From Marinovum sp034669705 (lineage in GTDB: Bacteria; Pseudomonadota; Alphaproteobacteria; Rhodobacterales; Rhodobacteraceae), in contig NZ_JAXMOR010000006.1 in assembly GCF_034669705.1 (NCBI RefSeq), positions 62,001-126,000 on the forward strand: 64,000 nucleotides of DNA, given 5' to 3'. Below are positions 52,596 to 61,053 of the stretch, in pieces. The position numbers and the translations under genes are program-made. Numbering within the stretch: position 1 is the first letter of the stretch; the number at the start of each line of letters is the position of its first letter. The notes below the pieces were generated by a model. That model searched no databases and was not told the DNA's origin. It saw only the letters and a program-made list of their open reading frames with translations.

Positions 52596-53503
52596 TGGCG
52601 CATTGGCTGGACGGGATCGCGCTGGTCGACGGGCACCACCATTTCTGGGAGCTGTCGCGCTTTCCCTATCGCTGGCTCGCCCCCGACGCCCCGCCGGCCC
52701 GGTTCGGTGACAAATCCACGATCCGCCGGGATTACCTCCCGGCGGACCACCTCGCGGCGTTCGAGGGCCTGCCGCTTGCGGCCAGCGTCCATGTGCAGGC
52801 CAACTGCGGCGCAGCCGACCCGGTCGCGGAAACCCGCTGGCTGCAGGAACTCTCGGACAGCACCGGCTGGCCCACCGCCATTGTCGCCGAGGTCGACCTC
52901 TGCGATCCCGATGCACCTGAGCAAATCGCCCGTCACCTGCAATCGCCGGCCCTGCGCGGCATCCGGACGCCGGTGGCCTGGGACGATGCTGGCCGCTGGC
53001 GGGTGGCAGGCAGGCCCGGCGTCTTGTCAGATGACACCTTCCGCAGCGCGCTCGGGCAGGTGCAGGCCGAAGGGCTCTGCCTCGAATGCGTCGTCGTGCC
53101 GGCGCAGCTTCCAGAGGTGCTGGCGCTGGCGCAGGCCCATCCCGGCCTGACCATCGTGCTCAACCATTTCGCCACGCTGGAACCCGAGCAGCCCGGCAAC
53201 CTGCAGGACTGGCGAAGCGGCATCGCGGCGCTGCGCACGGTGCCCAATGTCTGCGTCAAGCTCTCCGGCCTGTGGACGGTCGACCGGCAGTGGCAGGCCT
53301 CTGTGCTGCGCCCGCATGTCACGCACCTGCTGTCCTGCCTCGGCGCGGATCGCGTGCTCTATGGCTCGAACCTGCCGGTCGAAGGCGTCAACTGCCCGCT
53401 CGCCCGCCAATTCGACCAGCTCAAGGAAATCCTCGAAGGCCAGCCGAAAGACGCCCTGCGCGCGATCTTTTCCGACACCGCGCGCCGGGTCTATCGCCTC
53501 TAG
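52595..53503 (+). CDS. amidohydrolase-2 family lactonase-like hydrolase
   Basis: 302-residue TIM-barrel metal hydrolase of the COG3618 group that includes L-fuconolactonase and L-rhamnonolactonase. Metal-site motif VDGHHHFW at the start, CVVVPAQL, LNHFA and the end motif LYGSNLPVE. It fits the lactone-opening step between the dehydrogenases and the dehydratases. ATG 52595 overlaps the SDR stop. The stop shares CTAG with the convergent hydrolase gene. Confidence 0.88.
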   Translation: MAHWLDGIALVDGHHHFWELSRFPYRWLAPDAPPARFGDKSTIRRDYLPADHLAAFEGLPLAASVHVQANCGAADPVAETRWLQELSDSTGWPTAIVAEVDLCDPDAPEQIARHLQSPALRGIRTPVAWDDAGRWRVAGRPGVLSDDTFRSALGQVQAEGLCLECVVVPAQLPEVLALAQAHPGLTIVLNHFATLEPEQPGNLQDWRSGIAALRTVPNVCVKLSGLWTVDRQWQASVLRPHVTHLLSCLGADRVLYGSNLPVEGVNCPLARQFDQLKEILEGQPKDALRAIFSDTARRVYRL

Positions 53504-54297
53504 CCGCGCGGATCGCCGGTCGGCCCGGGGTCGAGCCGGAAGATATGCGGCGCCGCACCCTGCGGATAGAGCTGCCGCACGCGCGGATCATGGCCCGGCA
53601 CGATCAGCCGCGGGTCAGAGGCCAGCGCCCGCAGCCGGGCGAACCCGTCAAGCATGTTCTGCAGGTCGACCACGATCGGAAAGGGCTTCCGCGCAAAGAC
53701 GTTCTCGTAATAATGCGCCGCGTCGGAGGCCAGCACCAGCCAGCCCGCCGCGGTGCGCACCCGCACGCATTGCAGCCCGCGCGAATGGCCGCCGATGCAA
53801 TGCACGGTGACACCCTCGGCGACCTCGGCATCGCCGTCGTGAAACACCACCTTGCCGGAATAGAGCCGGGTCACCGCCTCGCAGATGTGCGGCGCCGTGA
53901 ACGGCGCGCGCAGGGTGTGGTGGCACATGCAGGGGCCGGTGGCGAACTGCATCTCGGCGGCCTGCATGTGTAGGGTCGCATTGGGAAAGAGGTGCAGCCC
54001 GCCGGCATGGTCGTAATGCAGGTGGGTGACGATGACCCGGGTGACCGCCTCGGCCGCCAGGCCCAGGGGCTTCAGCGCGTCCCGCGGGTCAAGCTGGATC
54101 GGCCGGCCGCGCGCTGCCGCCTCGGCGCTGTCATAGCCGGTGTCGACGAGGATCACCTCTTCGCCGCGGCGCAGCACCCAGATGTAGTAATCCATCGCAT
54201 GCGGCGCATCGTGGTTGTCGTCGAACAGGAAGCTGTCGGCGCGGGTGCGGGCATTGCGCTCGGCGTATTTGACGGCGTGAACCTCCCAGGCGCTCAT
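53500..54297 (-). CDS. metallo-beta-lactamase-fold hydrolase, AHL-lactonase-like
   Basis: 265 residues with the THLHYDHAGG zinc motif (about residues 91-100) and later His and Asp ligands (GGHSRG, ASDAAHYYEN, VPGHDP). The layout matches the N-acyl-homoserine-lactonase subgroup (AttM/AiiA-like). It ends the tctCBA operon, so a lactone derived from the transported acid is an alternative substrate to quorum signals. Four-base overlap with the ABM gene upstream. Confidence 0.85.
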   Translation of the reverse strand: MSAWEVHAVKYAERNARTRADSFLFDDNHDAPHAMDYYIWVLRRGEEVILVDTGYDSAEAAARGRPIQLDPRDALKPLGLAAEAVTRVIVTHLHYDHAGGLHLFPNATLHMQAAEMQFATGPCMCHHTLRAPFTAPHICEAVTRLYSGKVVFHDGDAEVAEGVTVHCIGGHSRGLQCVRVRTAAGWLVLASDAAHYYENVFARKPFPIVVDLQNMLDGFARLRALASDPRLIVPGHDPRVRQLYPQGAAPHIFRLDPGPTGDPRG

Positions 54298-54578
54298 TGC
54301 GTCACCTGGGTGAAGGTGGCGACCGACTTGTCGGCGATCATCCCGGCGACCTCGGCATCGAAGCTCTTGAAATGCGTGCTTTGCAGGTGGGTTTGGAACG
54401 CGTCGGCATCGTCATAGAGCTCGTAGAGAAAGATCACGTCATCGCCGTTGCTGCAGACGTCGAACTGGCGGCAGCCGGGTTCCTGCTCCAGCGAGGCCCG
54501 TGCATTGGCCTGCATCAGGGGCAGGAAGGCGTCGCGGGTTCCGGCGCGCAGGGTAAAGGTCACGGTCACGGCATACAT
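54294..54578 (-). CDS. antibiotic biosynthesis monooxygenase (ABM) domain protein
   Basis: 94-residue ferredoxin-like-fold protein: EPGCRQFDV and the FLYELYDDADAFQTHLQSTHFK segment are standard for the ABM/YgiN family. Members act as small monooxygenases or isomerases on quinone- or lactone-like compounds. Overlaps tctA (one base) and the lactonase-like gene (four bases). Confidence 0.86.
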   Translation of the reverse strand: MYAVTVTFTLRAGTRDAFLPLMQANARASLEQEPGCRQFDVCSNGDDVIFLYELYDDADAFQTHLQSTHFKSFDAEVAGMIADKSVATFTQVTQ

Positions 54579-56089
54579 CAGGCAGGGCGTCCTTTCAGGC
54601 GGTTCAGGGCCCGTTTCGCCACCGGCATCTGGCCGAGGATCAGGGCAAGGATCAAGGTCAGCAGGATCGCCGCGCCGGGCCGCGAGACAAAGACCGAGAG
54701 GTCCCCGTCGGACAGCAGCAGCGAGCGGCGGAAGGTTTCGTCGAACATGCCGCCGAGGATCACGCCGATCACCAGCGGCGCGATCGGATAGCGCAGCAGG
54801 TTCATCACATAGGCCACGAGGCCGACGCCGAGCATCAGGTAGAGATCATTGAGCCCGCCGCCGACACTGAACGAACCGATGGTGGTCAGCACCATGACCA
54901 GCGGCAGGAACACCGTCTGCGGGATGCGCAGCACCTTGATGAAGATGCGCGCGGTGAACAGCCCCATGATGAACATGGTGAAACTGGCCAGCACCATGAT
55001 CGCGACGACGCGCAGGATGATCTCGGGGTCGATGGTTGGGCCGGGGATCACGTTGTTGATCTTGAAGGCGCCCATCAACGCCGCCGCCGGCGGCGAGCCG
55101 GGAATGCCCAACACCAGAAGCGGGATCAGCGCGCCGCCGATGCAGGCGTTGTTGGCGGTCTCTGAGCAAAGCAGCCCCTCGAGCGAGCCCTTGCCGAACT
55201 TCTCGCCCTCCTTCGAGACGGTCTTGCCGACGCCATAGCTGACCCAGCCCGCCACGTCCTCGCCGACGCCGGGCAGGGCGCCGACACCGGTGCCGATCAC
55301 GCCAGAGCGGCCGATGGTGGGCAGGTAGCGGCGCATCGCGGCCATGTTGGGCAGGATGCGGCCCTTGAGCTCGGCCACCTGTCCGGTCTTGACGTGGCGC
55401 ATGCCCTCGATGATCTGCGGCACCGCGAAGGCGCCCATCAGCACCGGCACCACCGCCACCCCCGACAGCAGGTAGGACCAGCCGAAGGTATAGCGCGCCT
55501 CGCTCAGGATCGGGTCCATGCCGACCATCGCCAGCGCCAGACCGATCAGCCCGGCGATCCAGCCCTTGATCGGAAGGTCCTCGCTCATCAGCGTGCCCGA
55601 CAGCAGGATGCCGAAGAGCGCCAGCAGGGCCTTTTCCGGGCTGGCGATGTTCTTCGAGATCAGCAGCAGCACCCAGACGAAGATCAAAAGCGCCGCGGTG
55701 CCGACCAGCGTGCCGATGAAGCTGGCGGTGGTGGTCAGCCCCAGCGCCTCGGCGCCACGGCCCTGTTTCGCCAGCGGGTAGCCGTCCATCGCGGTGGCGG
55801 CGCTGGCGGCGGTGCCGGGGATGTTGAGCAGGATCGACGGGTAGGAGCCGCCGTAGATCGCGCCGACATAGGCCCCCAGCAGGGCGATCAGCGCGTAGTC
55901 CAGCGGGATCTTGTTGCCGAAAAAACCGGTGAGGATGGTCACCGCCAGCGTCGCCGTAAGGCCGGGCAGGGCGCCGAAGGTAATGCCGAGAAACACCGAG
56001 GCGATCAGGTAGACATAGGTCAGCGGGTCGCTGACCAGCGCGGCAAAGGCAAGGCCGAAGCCCGCCAGTTGGCCGAGGACGAATTCCAT
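54578..56089 (-). CDS. tctA: tripartite tricarboxylate transporter large permease TctA
   Basis: 503 residues with about 12 helices. Family motifs: LGITFGALPGLTATL, GAIYGGSYPSILLNIPG and the mirrored second copy GALPGVGEDVAGW and LVLGIPGSPPAA. Start 56089 lies one base from the TctB stop. Transports a carboxylate bound by TctC with an ion gradient. Confidence 0.93.
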   Translation of the reverse strand: MEFVLGQLAGFGLAFAALVSDPLTYVYLIASVFLGITFGALPGLTATLAVTILTGFFGNKIPLDYALIALLGAYVGAIYGGSYPSILLNIPGTAASAATAMDGYPLAKQGRGAEALGLTTTASFIGTLVGTAALLIFVWVLLLISKNIASPEKALLALFGILLSGTLMSEDLPIKGWIAGLIGLALAMVGMDPILSEARYTFGWSYLLSGVAVVPVLMGAFAVPQIIEGMRHVKTGQVAELKGRILPNMAAMRRYLPTIGRSGVIGTGVGALPGVGEDVAGWVSYGVGKTVSKEGEKFGKGSLEGLLCSETANNACIGGALIPLLVLGIPGSPPAAALMGAFKINNVIPGPTIDPEIILRVVAIMVLASFTMFIMGLFTARIFIKVLRIPQTVFLPLVMVLTTIGSFSVGGGLNDLYLMLGVGLVAYVMNLLRYPIAPLVIGVILGGMFDETFRRSLLLSDGDLSVFVSRPGAAILLTLILALILGQMPVAKRALNRLKGRPA

Positions 56090-56090
56090 C

Positions 56091-56855
56091 TCAGGACCTC
56101 CAGATCGGGCGCAGGTGGACGTAGTAGCTGTATTCGATCTTGGCAAAGATCAGCCCGCCGCGGTTCGGCACGTTCTGGCGAAAGCCGAAGGCCATGGCGC
56201 AGATCAGCAGCAGCGGCACGCCGAGCGCCAGCACCGGGGTCAGCCGCAGCGCGCGATCGCGCACGCCGGTCAGCTGGTGCCAGAGGGTCAGCGCGACCAG
56301 CAGCGCCAGCGCCACCCAGTCGTCACCGTGACGGGCCCATTCGGCTTGCGGGAAATGCATCACCAGCGCGCTCAGCGCGGCGACGGCAATGGCCAGCAAA
56401 GGCAGCAGCGGGCGCGGCGCGGGGCGGCCGTGAAAGCTGGCGATCAGCGCGGTGATCAGCAGGCCGGAGGCGAGGATGAAATCGACCCGCGGCACGAGGC
56501 CCACGATATAGCACAGCAGCATCAGACCGACGGCGGCAAAGCGCCAGAGCTCGCGCGGCGACCAGCCGAGGCCGGCGGCGCTCAGCGCCTGCGCCGCGCC
56601 GCCCGAGCGGATCGAGATCGAAAGCAGCACGCAGGCCAGCACCAGCAGCGCGCCGAACAGGCCCAGCGGCACGATGGCGGCCGAGGTGTACCAGTCGGCG
56701 CTGTTGACGCCGGCGCCGTTGCTGCCGCCAAGCGGGATATCGAGCGTTCTCCACAGGAAGAACAGCGACAGCGCGATGAGCGCCAGCGCGCTCCAGAAAT
56801 CGCGTGCGCGCAGCAGGCGCGTTTCCTGCGCCGCGGTATCGGGTGAATTATCCAA
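56091..56855 (-). CDS. tctB: tripartite tricarboxylate transporter small permease TctB
   Basis: 254 residues, an unusually long TctB (commonly 145-180): after four to five helices there is extra membrane-spanning C-terminal sequence. TTG at 56855 is chosen because GGGAGG lies 6 bases ahead and no ATG or GTG fits after the tctC stop. Position between tctC and tctA supports the assignment. Confidence 0.8.
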   Translation of the reverse strand: MDNSPDTAAQETRLLRARDFWSALALIALSLFFLWRTLDIPLGGSNGAGVNSADWYTSAAIVPLGLFGALLVLACVLLSISIRSGGAAQALSAAGLGWSPRELWRFAAVGLMLLCYIVGLVPRVDFILASGLLITALIASFHGRPAPRPLLPLLAIAVAALSALVMHFPQAEWARHGDDWVALALLVALTLWHQLTGVRDRALRLTPVLALGVPLLLICAMAFGFRQNVPNRGGLIFAKIEYSYYVHLRPIWRS

Positions 56856-56906
56856 GGCGGGCCTCCCAACGGCAGGGCGGGCGCCGTGGCGCCCGCCGGA
56901 AATGGT

Positions 56907-56925
56907 GCCCCGGCTTGACCGGGGC
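56907..56925. repeat. REP-like palindrome between tctC and tctB
   Basis: Arms GCCCCGG and CCGGGGC with loop CTTGA, just after the tctC stop (minus strand). Same type as the elements at 20716-20736 and 24763-24782. Here it separates the highly expressed binding-protein gene from the permeases. Confidence 0.65.
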
Positions 56926-56934
56926 GCTCCGAGC

Positions 56935-57942
56935 TTACGGTTTCTCGATGCCGAGGTCTTCGGGCATGACCTTGGCCGCACCGAGGTCCTTGAGCGTATA
57001 GGCAAAGGTGCTCTCGAGGTTGGCAAAGAGCGCCTGCGCCGCCTCACCATACTGGCCGCCGACGTCGTACTTGTTGGCCTTGGCCCAATCCGCGACCGTC
57101 TCGGACGCCATCGCTTTCTCGAAGGCTTCCGCCAGAGTCGCCTTGACGTTGTCCGGCGCCGAGCCGTGCACGGCAAAGCCGATCGCCTGTTTCAGCGGCA
57201 GCACCTCGGAGAGACCCGCGTAGCTGTCGAAGGCCGAGGGCACGGTCTGGCCGGCGATCTCGACGCTGTCGGCGGTGAGCATCGCCAAGGGCTTGAGCTG
57301 GCCGCCCTCGATCAGCGCTGCCTGCTCGGCCAGCGAGGTCACCACCAGCGCCACTTCGCCGGCAATCGCGGCTTCCTGGCCGGGGGCCGAGCCCGAGTAG
57401 GGCACGAACTTGAAGGTTGCGCCCGAGCCCTGTTCCAGCGCCAGCAGGTTCAGGTGGTGGATTGAGCCGGCGCCGCCAGCGGCGGCGGGCACCGAGCCGG
57501 GCTCGGCCTTGGCGGCCTCGATCAGGTCGGTCAGACTGTCGTAGGGGCTCTCGGCCGGCACCGAGATCAGGTCGGGCGAGCCGCCCACGATGAAGGGATA
57601 CCAGTAGTCGAACTTCTTGTCCCAGCCGCCCTGGACGGCGGCGGTGACGTTGGATTCCGACAGGCCGACCAGCGTATAGCCGTCATCGGGCTGGTTGGCG
57701 GCAAAGACAAGACCGTTCGAGCCGGCGACGCCGCCGGTCTGGTTGATCACGTTGATCGACACCGGCAGGTGCTTTTCCATCTCGGCCATGATCATCCGGT
57801 TGATCGTGTCGGTGCCGCCGCCGGCGCCCCAGACAACCGCGTTGGTAATGTCGCGATAGGGGTATTCCTGCGCCACGGCGCCGCCGGCAATCCCGCCGGC
57901 CAGCGCCAGCGCCGCCAGCGTGCTGGTGATCGAAAACTTCAT
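56935..57942 (-). CDS. tctC: tripartite tricarboxylate transporter substrate-binding protein TctC
   Basis: 335-residue periplasmic receptor; signal peptide ends near AVA-QEY (about 24). Bug-family features such as VWGAGGGTDTINR and INQTGGVAGSNG are present. First gene of the operon, ahead of tctB. Ligand unknown; the divergent isocitrate/isopropylmalate-type dehydrogenase suggests a hydroxylated di- or tricarboxylate. Confidence 0.9.
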   Translation of the reverse strand: MKFSITSTLAALALAGGIAGGAVAQEYPYRDITNAVVWGAGGGTDTINRMIMAEMEKHLPVSINVINQTGGVAGSNGLVFAANQPDDGYTLVGLSESNVTAAVQGGWDKKFDYWYPFIVGGSPDLISVPAESPYDSLTDLIEAAKAEPGSVPAAAGGAGSIHHLNLLALEQGSGATFKFVPYSGSAPGQEAAIAGEVALVVTSLAEQAALIEGGQLKPLAMLTADSVEIAGQTVPSAFDSYAGLSEVLPLKQAIGFAVHGSAPDNVKATLAEAFEKAMASETVADWAKANKYDVGGQYGEAAQALFANLESTFAYTLKDLGAAKVMPEDLGIEKP

Positions 57943-57988
57943 CTGTCCATTCCTCCCAAAAGGCTTTGCGTTGCTTATTGCGTTTTTT

Positions 57989-58017
57989 TATGTATGCATT
58001 AAATAACACGCTGTCAA
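57989..58017 (-). promoter_or_regulatory. candidate tctCBA promoter with overlapping operator
   Basis: On the minus strand TTGACA (58017-58012) is followed after 17 bases by TACATA (57994-57989). The near-palindrome ATGTATGCAT (57990-57999) overlaps the -10 box, a plausible site for the GntR regulator encoded in the divergent operon. Confidence 0.5.
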
Positions 58018-58072
58018 CGCCGTTCGCAAGATGCCCGGCGCCCCCGCAACCACCGAGAAGGCAAAGCCAGAG

Positions 58073-59173
58073 ATGACCGACACATTTGAGATTGCAGTAT
58101 TCGAGGGCGACGGCATCGGGCCGGAGATCACCGCCCCCACCGTGGCCCTGCTGAAACAGATGGCCGCCGCCTCGACCGGCTATGACCTGAGCTTTGCCAC
58201 TCTGCCCGCCGGCGCCGGCCATTACGCCAAGACCGGCGAATCGCTGCCCAAGGAGTCGCTGCGCATCGCCGGCGAGGCCGATGCCATCCTGTTGTCGGCC
58301 ATGGGCCTGCCGGACGTGCGCTATCCCGACGGCACCGAGATCTCGCCGCAGATCGAGCTGCGCATGGCCTTCGGCCTGTTTGCCGGGGTCCGCCCGGTCA
58401 ACGTGCGCGCCGGCCAGCCCGGGCCGCTGACCCTGCCGGAGGGCCGCGAAATCGATTTCGTGCTGATCCGCGAAAGCACCGAGGGGCTGTTCTATTCGAT
58501 GGGTGCCGGCGAGGTCACCGAGACCGAGGCGCGCGAGACCCTGCGCATCACCCGCGAAGTTTCGGAGCAGCTGTTCCGCTTCTCCTTCGACCTGGCGCAG
58601 AGCCGCAAGCAGCAGGGCCGGGGCCCCGGCCGGGTGACCTGTGTCGACAAGGCCAACGTGTTCCGCGCCTTTGCCTTCTTCCGTGGCATCTTCGACGAGA
58701 TCGCGGTCGAATATCCCGACCTTGCGGCCGATCATGCCTATGTCGACGCCACCGCGCTCTGGATGGTACAGAAACCTTGGGATTTTGACGTGCTGGTGAC
58801 CGAAAACATGTTTGGCGACATTCTCTCCGACCTCGGCGCCGGGCTGATGGGCGGGCTCGGCCTCGCGCCCTCGGCCGATATCGGGTTGAAACAGGCGGTG
58901 TTCCAGCCCTGTCATGGCTCGGCCCCCGACATTGCCGGGCAGGGCGTGGCCAACCCGCATGCGATGATCCTGTCGGCGGCGATGATGCTCGACTGGTTGG
59001 GCATCAAGCACGACAATGCCGCGCTGCGGGCCGATGGCGCGCGCCTGCGCGAGGCGGTCGAGGCGGTGGTCGCCCGTGGCGATTGCCTGACCCGCGATCT
59101 GGGCGGCACCGCCGGGACGGACGAAGCGGCCGGCGCGGTGCGGGCCATGCTGCAGACGGCGCAGGCGGCATGA
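58073..59173 (+). CDS. isocitrate/isopropylmalate dehydrogenase family protein
   Basis: 366-residue metal- and NAD(P)-dependent beta-decarboxylating dehydrogenase. Motifs: FEGDGIGPEI, RESTEGLFYS, the catalytic Lys in VDKANVFRAF, ENMFGDILSDLGAG and HGSAPDIAGQG. Relatives act on isopropylmalate, tartrate, homoisocitrate or 3-methylmalate; the substrate here is unknown. ATG 58073 is preferred to 58031, where the added residues look non-conserved. Stop overlaps the next start. Confidence 0.88.
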   Translation: MTDTFEIAVFEGDGIGPEITAPTVALLKQMAAASTGYDLSFATLPAGAGHYAKTGESLPKESLRIAGEADAILLSAMGLPDVRYPDGTEISPQIELRMAFGLFAGVRPVNVRAGQPGPLTLPEGREIDFVLIRESTEGLFYSMGAGEVTETEARETLRITREVSEQLFRFSFDLAQSRKQQGRGPGRVTCVDKANVFRAFAFFRGIFDEIAVEYPDLAADHAYVDATALWMVQKPWDFDVLVTENMFGDILSDLGAGLMGGLGLAPSADIGLKQAVFQPCHGSAPDIAGQGVANPHAMILSAAMMLDWLGIKHDNAALRADGARLREAVEAVVARGDCLTRDLGGTAGTDEAAGAVRAMLQTAQAA

Positions 59174-60216
59174 GCACCGCGCCCCTCACGCCGCCGCTGC
59201 GCGTGGCCTGCATCGGGGCGGGCTACTTCAGCCGGTTTCACTATGGCAGCTGGGCGCGGATGAAGCGCGCCCGGCCGGTGGCCTCCTGCAACCGCGACAT
59301 CGCCAAGGCGCAGGCCACCGGCCTGCCGGCCTATGATGACGTGGCCAGGATGCTGGCCGAGGTGCAGCCCGACCTGCTCGACATCATCCTGCCGCCAGAG
59401 GCCCATGCCGCCACCATCCGGCTGGCGCTGGCGGGTGGCGTGAAACGGATGATCTGCCAGAAGCCGTTCTGCCGCACGCTGGAAGAGGCGCGCGCGATCA
59501 CCGCCGAGGCCGAGGCCCAGGGCGCGGTGATCGTGGTGCACGAGAACTTCCGCTTCCAGCCGTGGTACCGTGCGGTGAAATCGGCGCTGGAGCGGGGCGT
59601 GGTGGGCGATCTGCAACAGGTGACCTTTCGCCTGCGTCCCGGCGACGGGCAGGGGCCGCGCGCCTATCTCGACCGCCAGCCCTATTTCCAGCAGATGGAG
59701 CGTTTCCTGATCCACGAGACCGCGGTGCACTGGGTCGACACCTTCCGCTGGCTGCTCGGCAACCCGAGCCATGTCTACGCCGACCTGCGGCGGATCAACC
59801 CGGTGATTGCTGGCGAGGATGCGGGGTTCGTGCTGTTCGACCATCCCGGTGGGGTACGCGCCCTCTTCGACGGCAACCGCCATCTCGACCACGCCGCCGA
59901 CAACCAGCGCCGCACCATGGGCGAGGCGCTGTTTGAGGGTACCGAGGGCGCGCTCAGCATCGAAGGCGATGGCGCGGTGCGCCTGCGCCGCCATGGCGAG
60001 ACCGCCGAAGAAGTGTTGCTGCCGCCCGACGCTCATGACGGTTTCGGCGGCGATTGCGTCCATGCCTTGCAGAGCCACGTGGTTTCCGGTCTTCTGGGGG
60101 ACCAGCCGTTGGAGAACACGGCGCGCGACTATTTGACGGTGATCGAGATCGAACAGGCCATCTATGCCTCTGCCGCCGAGGGGCGCAAACTCTCGCTGAC
60201 CGGGGCGGCCGGGTGA
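59170..60216 (+). CDS. Gfo/Idh/MocA-family oxidoreductase
   Basis: 348 residues with GAGYFSRFHYGSW (Rossmann turn) and QKPFCR in place of the usual EKP, keeping the lysine. HENFRFQPWYR and HETAVHWVDTFRW follow the family. ATG 59170 overlaps the previous stop and its own stop overlaps the GntR GTG. Substrate unknown, presumably part of the same carboxylate pathway. Confidence 0.86.
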   Translation: MSTAPLTPPLRVACIGAGYFSRFHYGSWARMKRARPVASCNRDIAKAQATGLPAYDDVARMLAEVQPDLLDIILPPEAHAATIRLALAGGVKRMICQKPFCRTLEEARAITAEAEAQGAVIVVHENFRFQPWYRAVKSALERGVVGDLQQVTFRLRPGDGQGPRAYLDRQPYFQQMERFLIHETAVHWVDTFRWLLGNPSHVYADLRRINPVIAGEDAGFVLFDHPGGVRALFDGNRHLDHAADNQRRTMGEALFEGTEGALSIEGDGAVRLRRHGETAEEVLLPPDAHDGFGGDCVHALQSHVVSGLLGDQPLENTARDYLTVIEIEQAIYASAAEGRKLSLTGAAG

Positions 60217-60890
60217 GCGACAAGGCGCAAAAGCCCGCCTCCAACGCGCAGCGCGCGGTGCGGCAACTGCGCGAGATGGTGTTCTCGGGCGAGCTGGCGG
60301 CGGGATCGGACCACCTCGAGACCGAGCTGGCCGAGCGGCTGGGCATGTCGCGCACCCCGGTGCGCGAGGCGGCGCTGCTGCTGGAAAGTCAGGGGCTGGT
60401 CGAGATGCGGCCGCGCAAGGGCGTGCGCATCTTGCCGGTCTCGGCCTCCGACATGCGCGAGATCTATGACGTGCTCACCGAGCTCGAGAGCCTCGCGGCC
60501 GAGCGCGCCGCAGAGGCCGGCTATTCTGAACCTGAACTCGCCGCGCTGGCCGGGGCGATCGCCGACATGGACCGGGCCCTTGCGGCCGAGGATCTCGAGG
60601 CCTGGGCCGAGGCCGACGACCGGTTTCACGCCGAGCTGGTGCGGCTCGGGGGCAATTCCCGGGTGCGGATGATCGTCGCAATGATGAGCGACCAGGTGCG
60701 CCGCGCCAAGGCCTCGACGCTGTTTGTCCGGCCGCTGCCGGTGCAATCCAACGAAGACCACCGCGAGGTCTTTGCCGCCATCCTTGCCGGCGATCCCGCC
60801 CGTGCCCGCCGGGTGCACCGCGACCACCGCCGACAGGCCCGCGACGTGCTGACCGGCATTCTCGAGCGGATGCGCCTGCGCAACCTTTGA
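60213..60890 (+). CDS. GntR-family regulator (FCD type)
   Basis: 225 residues: winged helix (LETELAERLGMSRTPVREAALLL region) and an FCD ligand domain with the metal-binding Asp/His pattern (DRFHAEL, EDHREVFAAI, HRDHRRQ). GTG 60213 overlaps the upstream stop. Probably controls its own operon and the divergent tctCBA operon in response to an organic acid. Confidence 0.9.
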   Translation: MSDKAQKPASNAQRAVRQLREMVFSGELAAGSDHLETELAERLGMSRTPVREAALLLESQGLVEMRPRKGVRILPVSASDMREIYDVLTELESLAAERAAEAGYSEPELAALAGAIADMDRALAAEDLEAWAEADDRFHAELVRLGGNSRVRMIVAMMSDQVRRAKASTLFVRPLPVQSNEDHREVFAAILAGDPARARRVHRDHRRQARDVLTGILERMRLRNL

Positions 60891-61008
60891 TCCCGGTGCC
60901 ACGGCGCTTTGCGCTGCCGGCCCCCCCTCTTGCCATGTTTTCGTCTTCACCCCGCCGGTCGTTGCCCGAGCGGGGCGAAATATTTTCCATAGCCAAGCGC
61001 GTTCCAAT

Positions 61009-61032
61009 TTAGTACGTATCAATTTGTACTAA
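61009..61032. promoter_or_regulatory. inverted repeat before the MFS operon
   Basis: Arms TTAGTAC (61009-61015) and GTACTAA (61026-61032) in an AT-rich patch, 22 bases ahead of the MFS gene. Likely an operator for the 61054-64000 operon, perhaps bound by the GntR protein encoded just upstream. Confidence 0.5.
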
Positions 61033-61053
61033 CCAATCGCGAGTCACAGTCCC

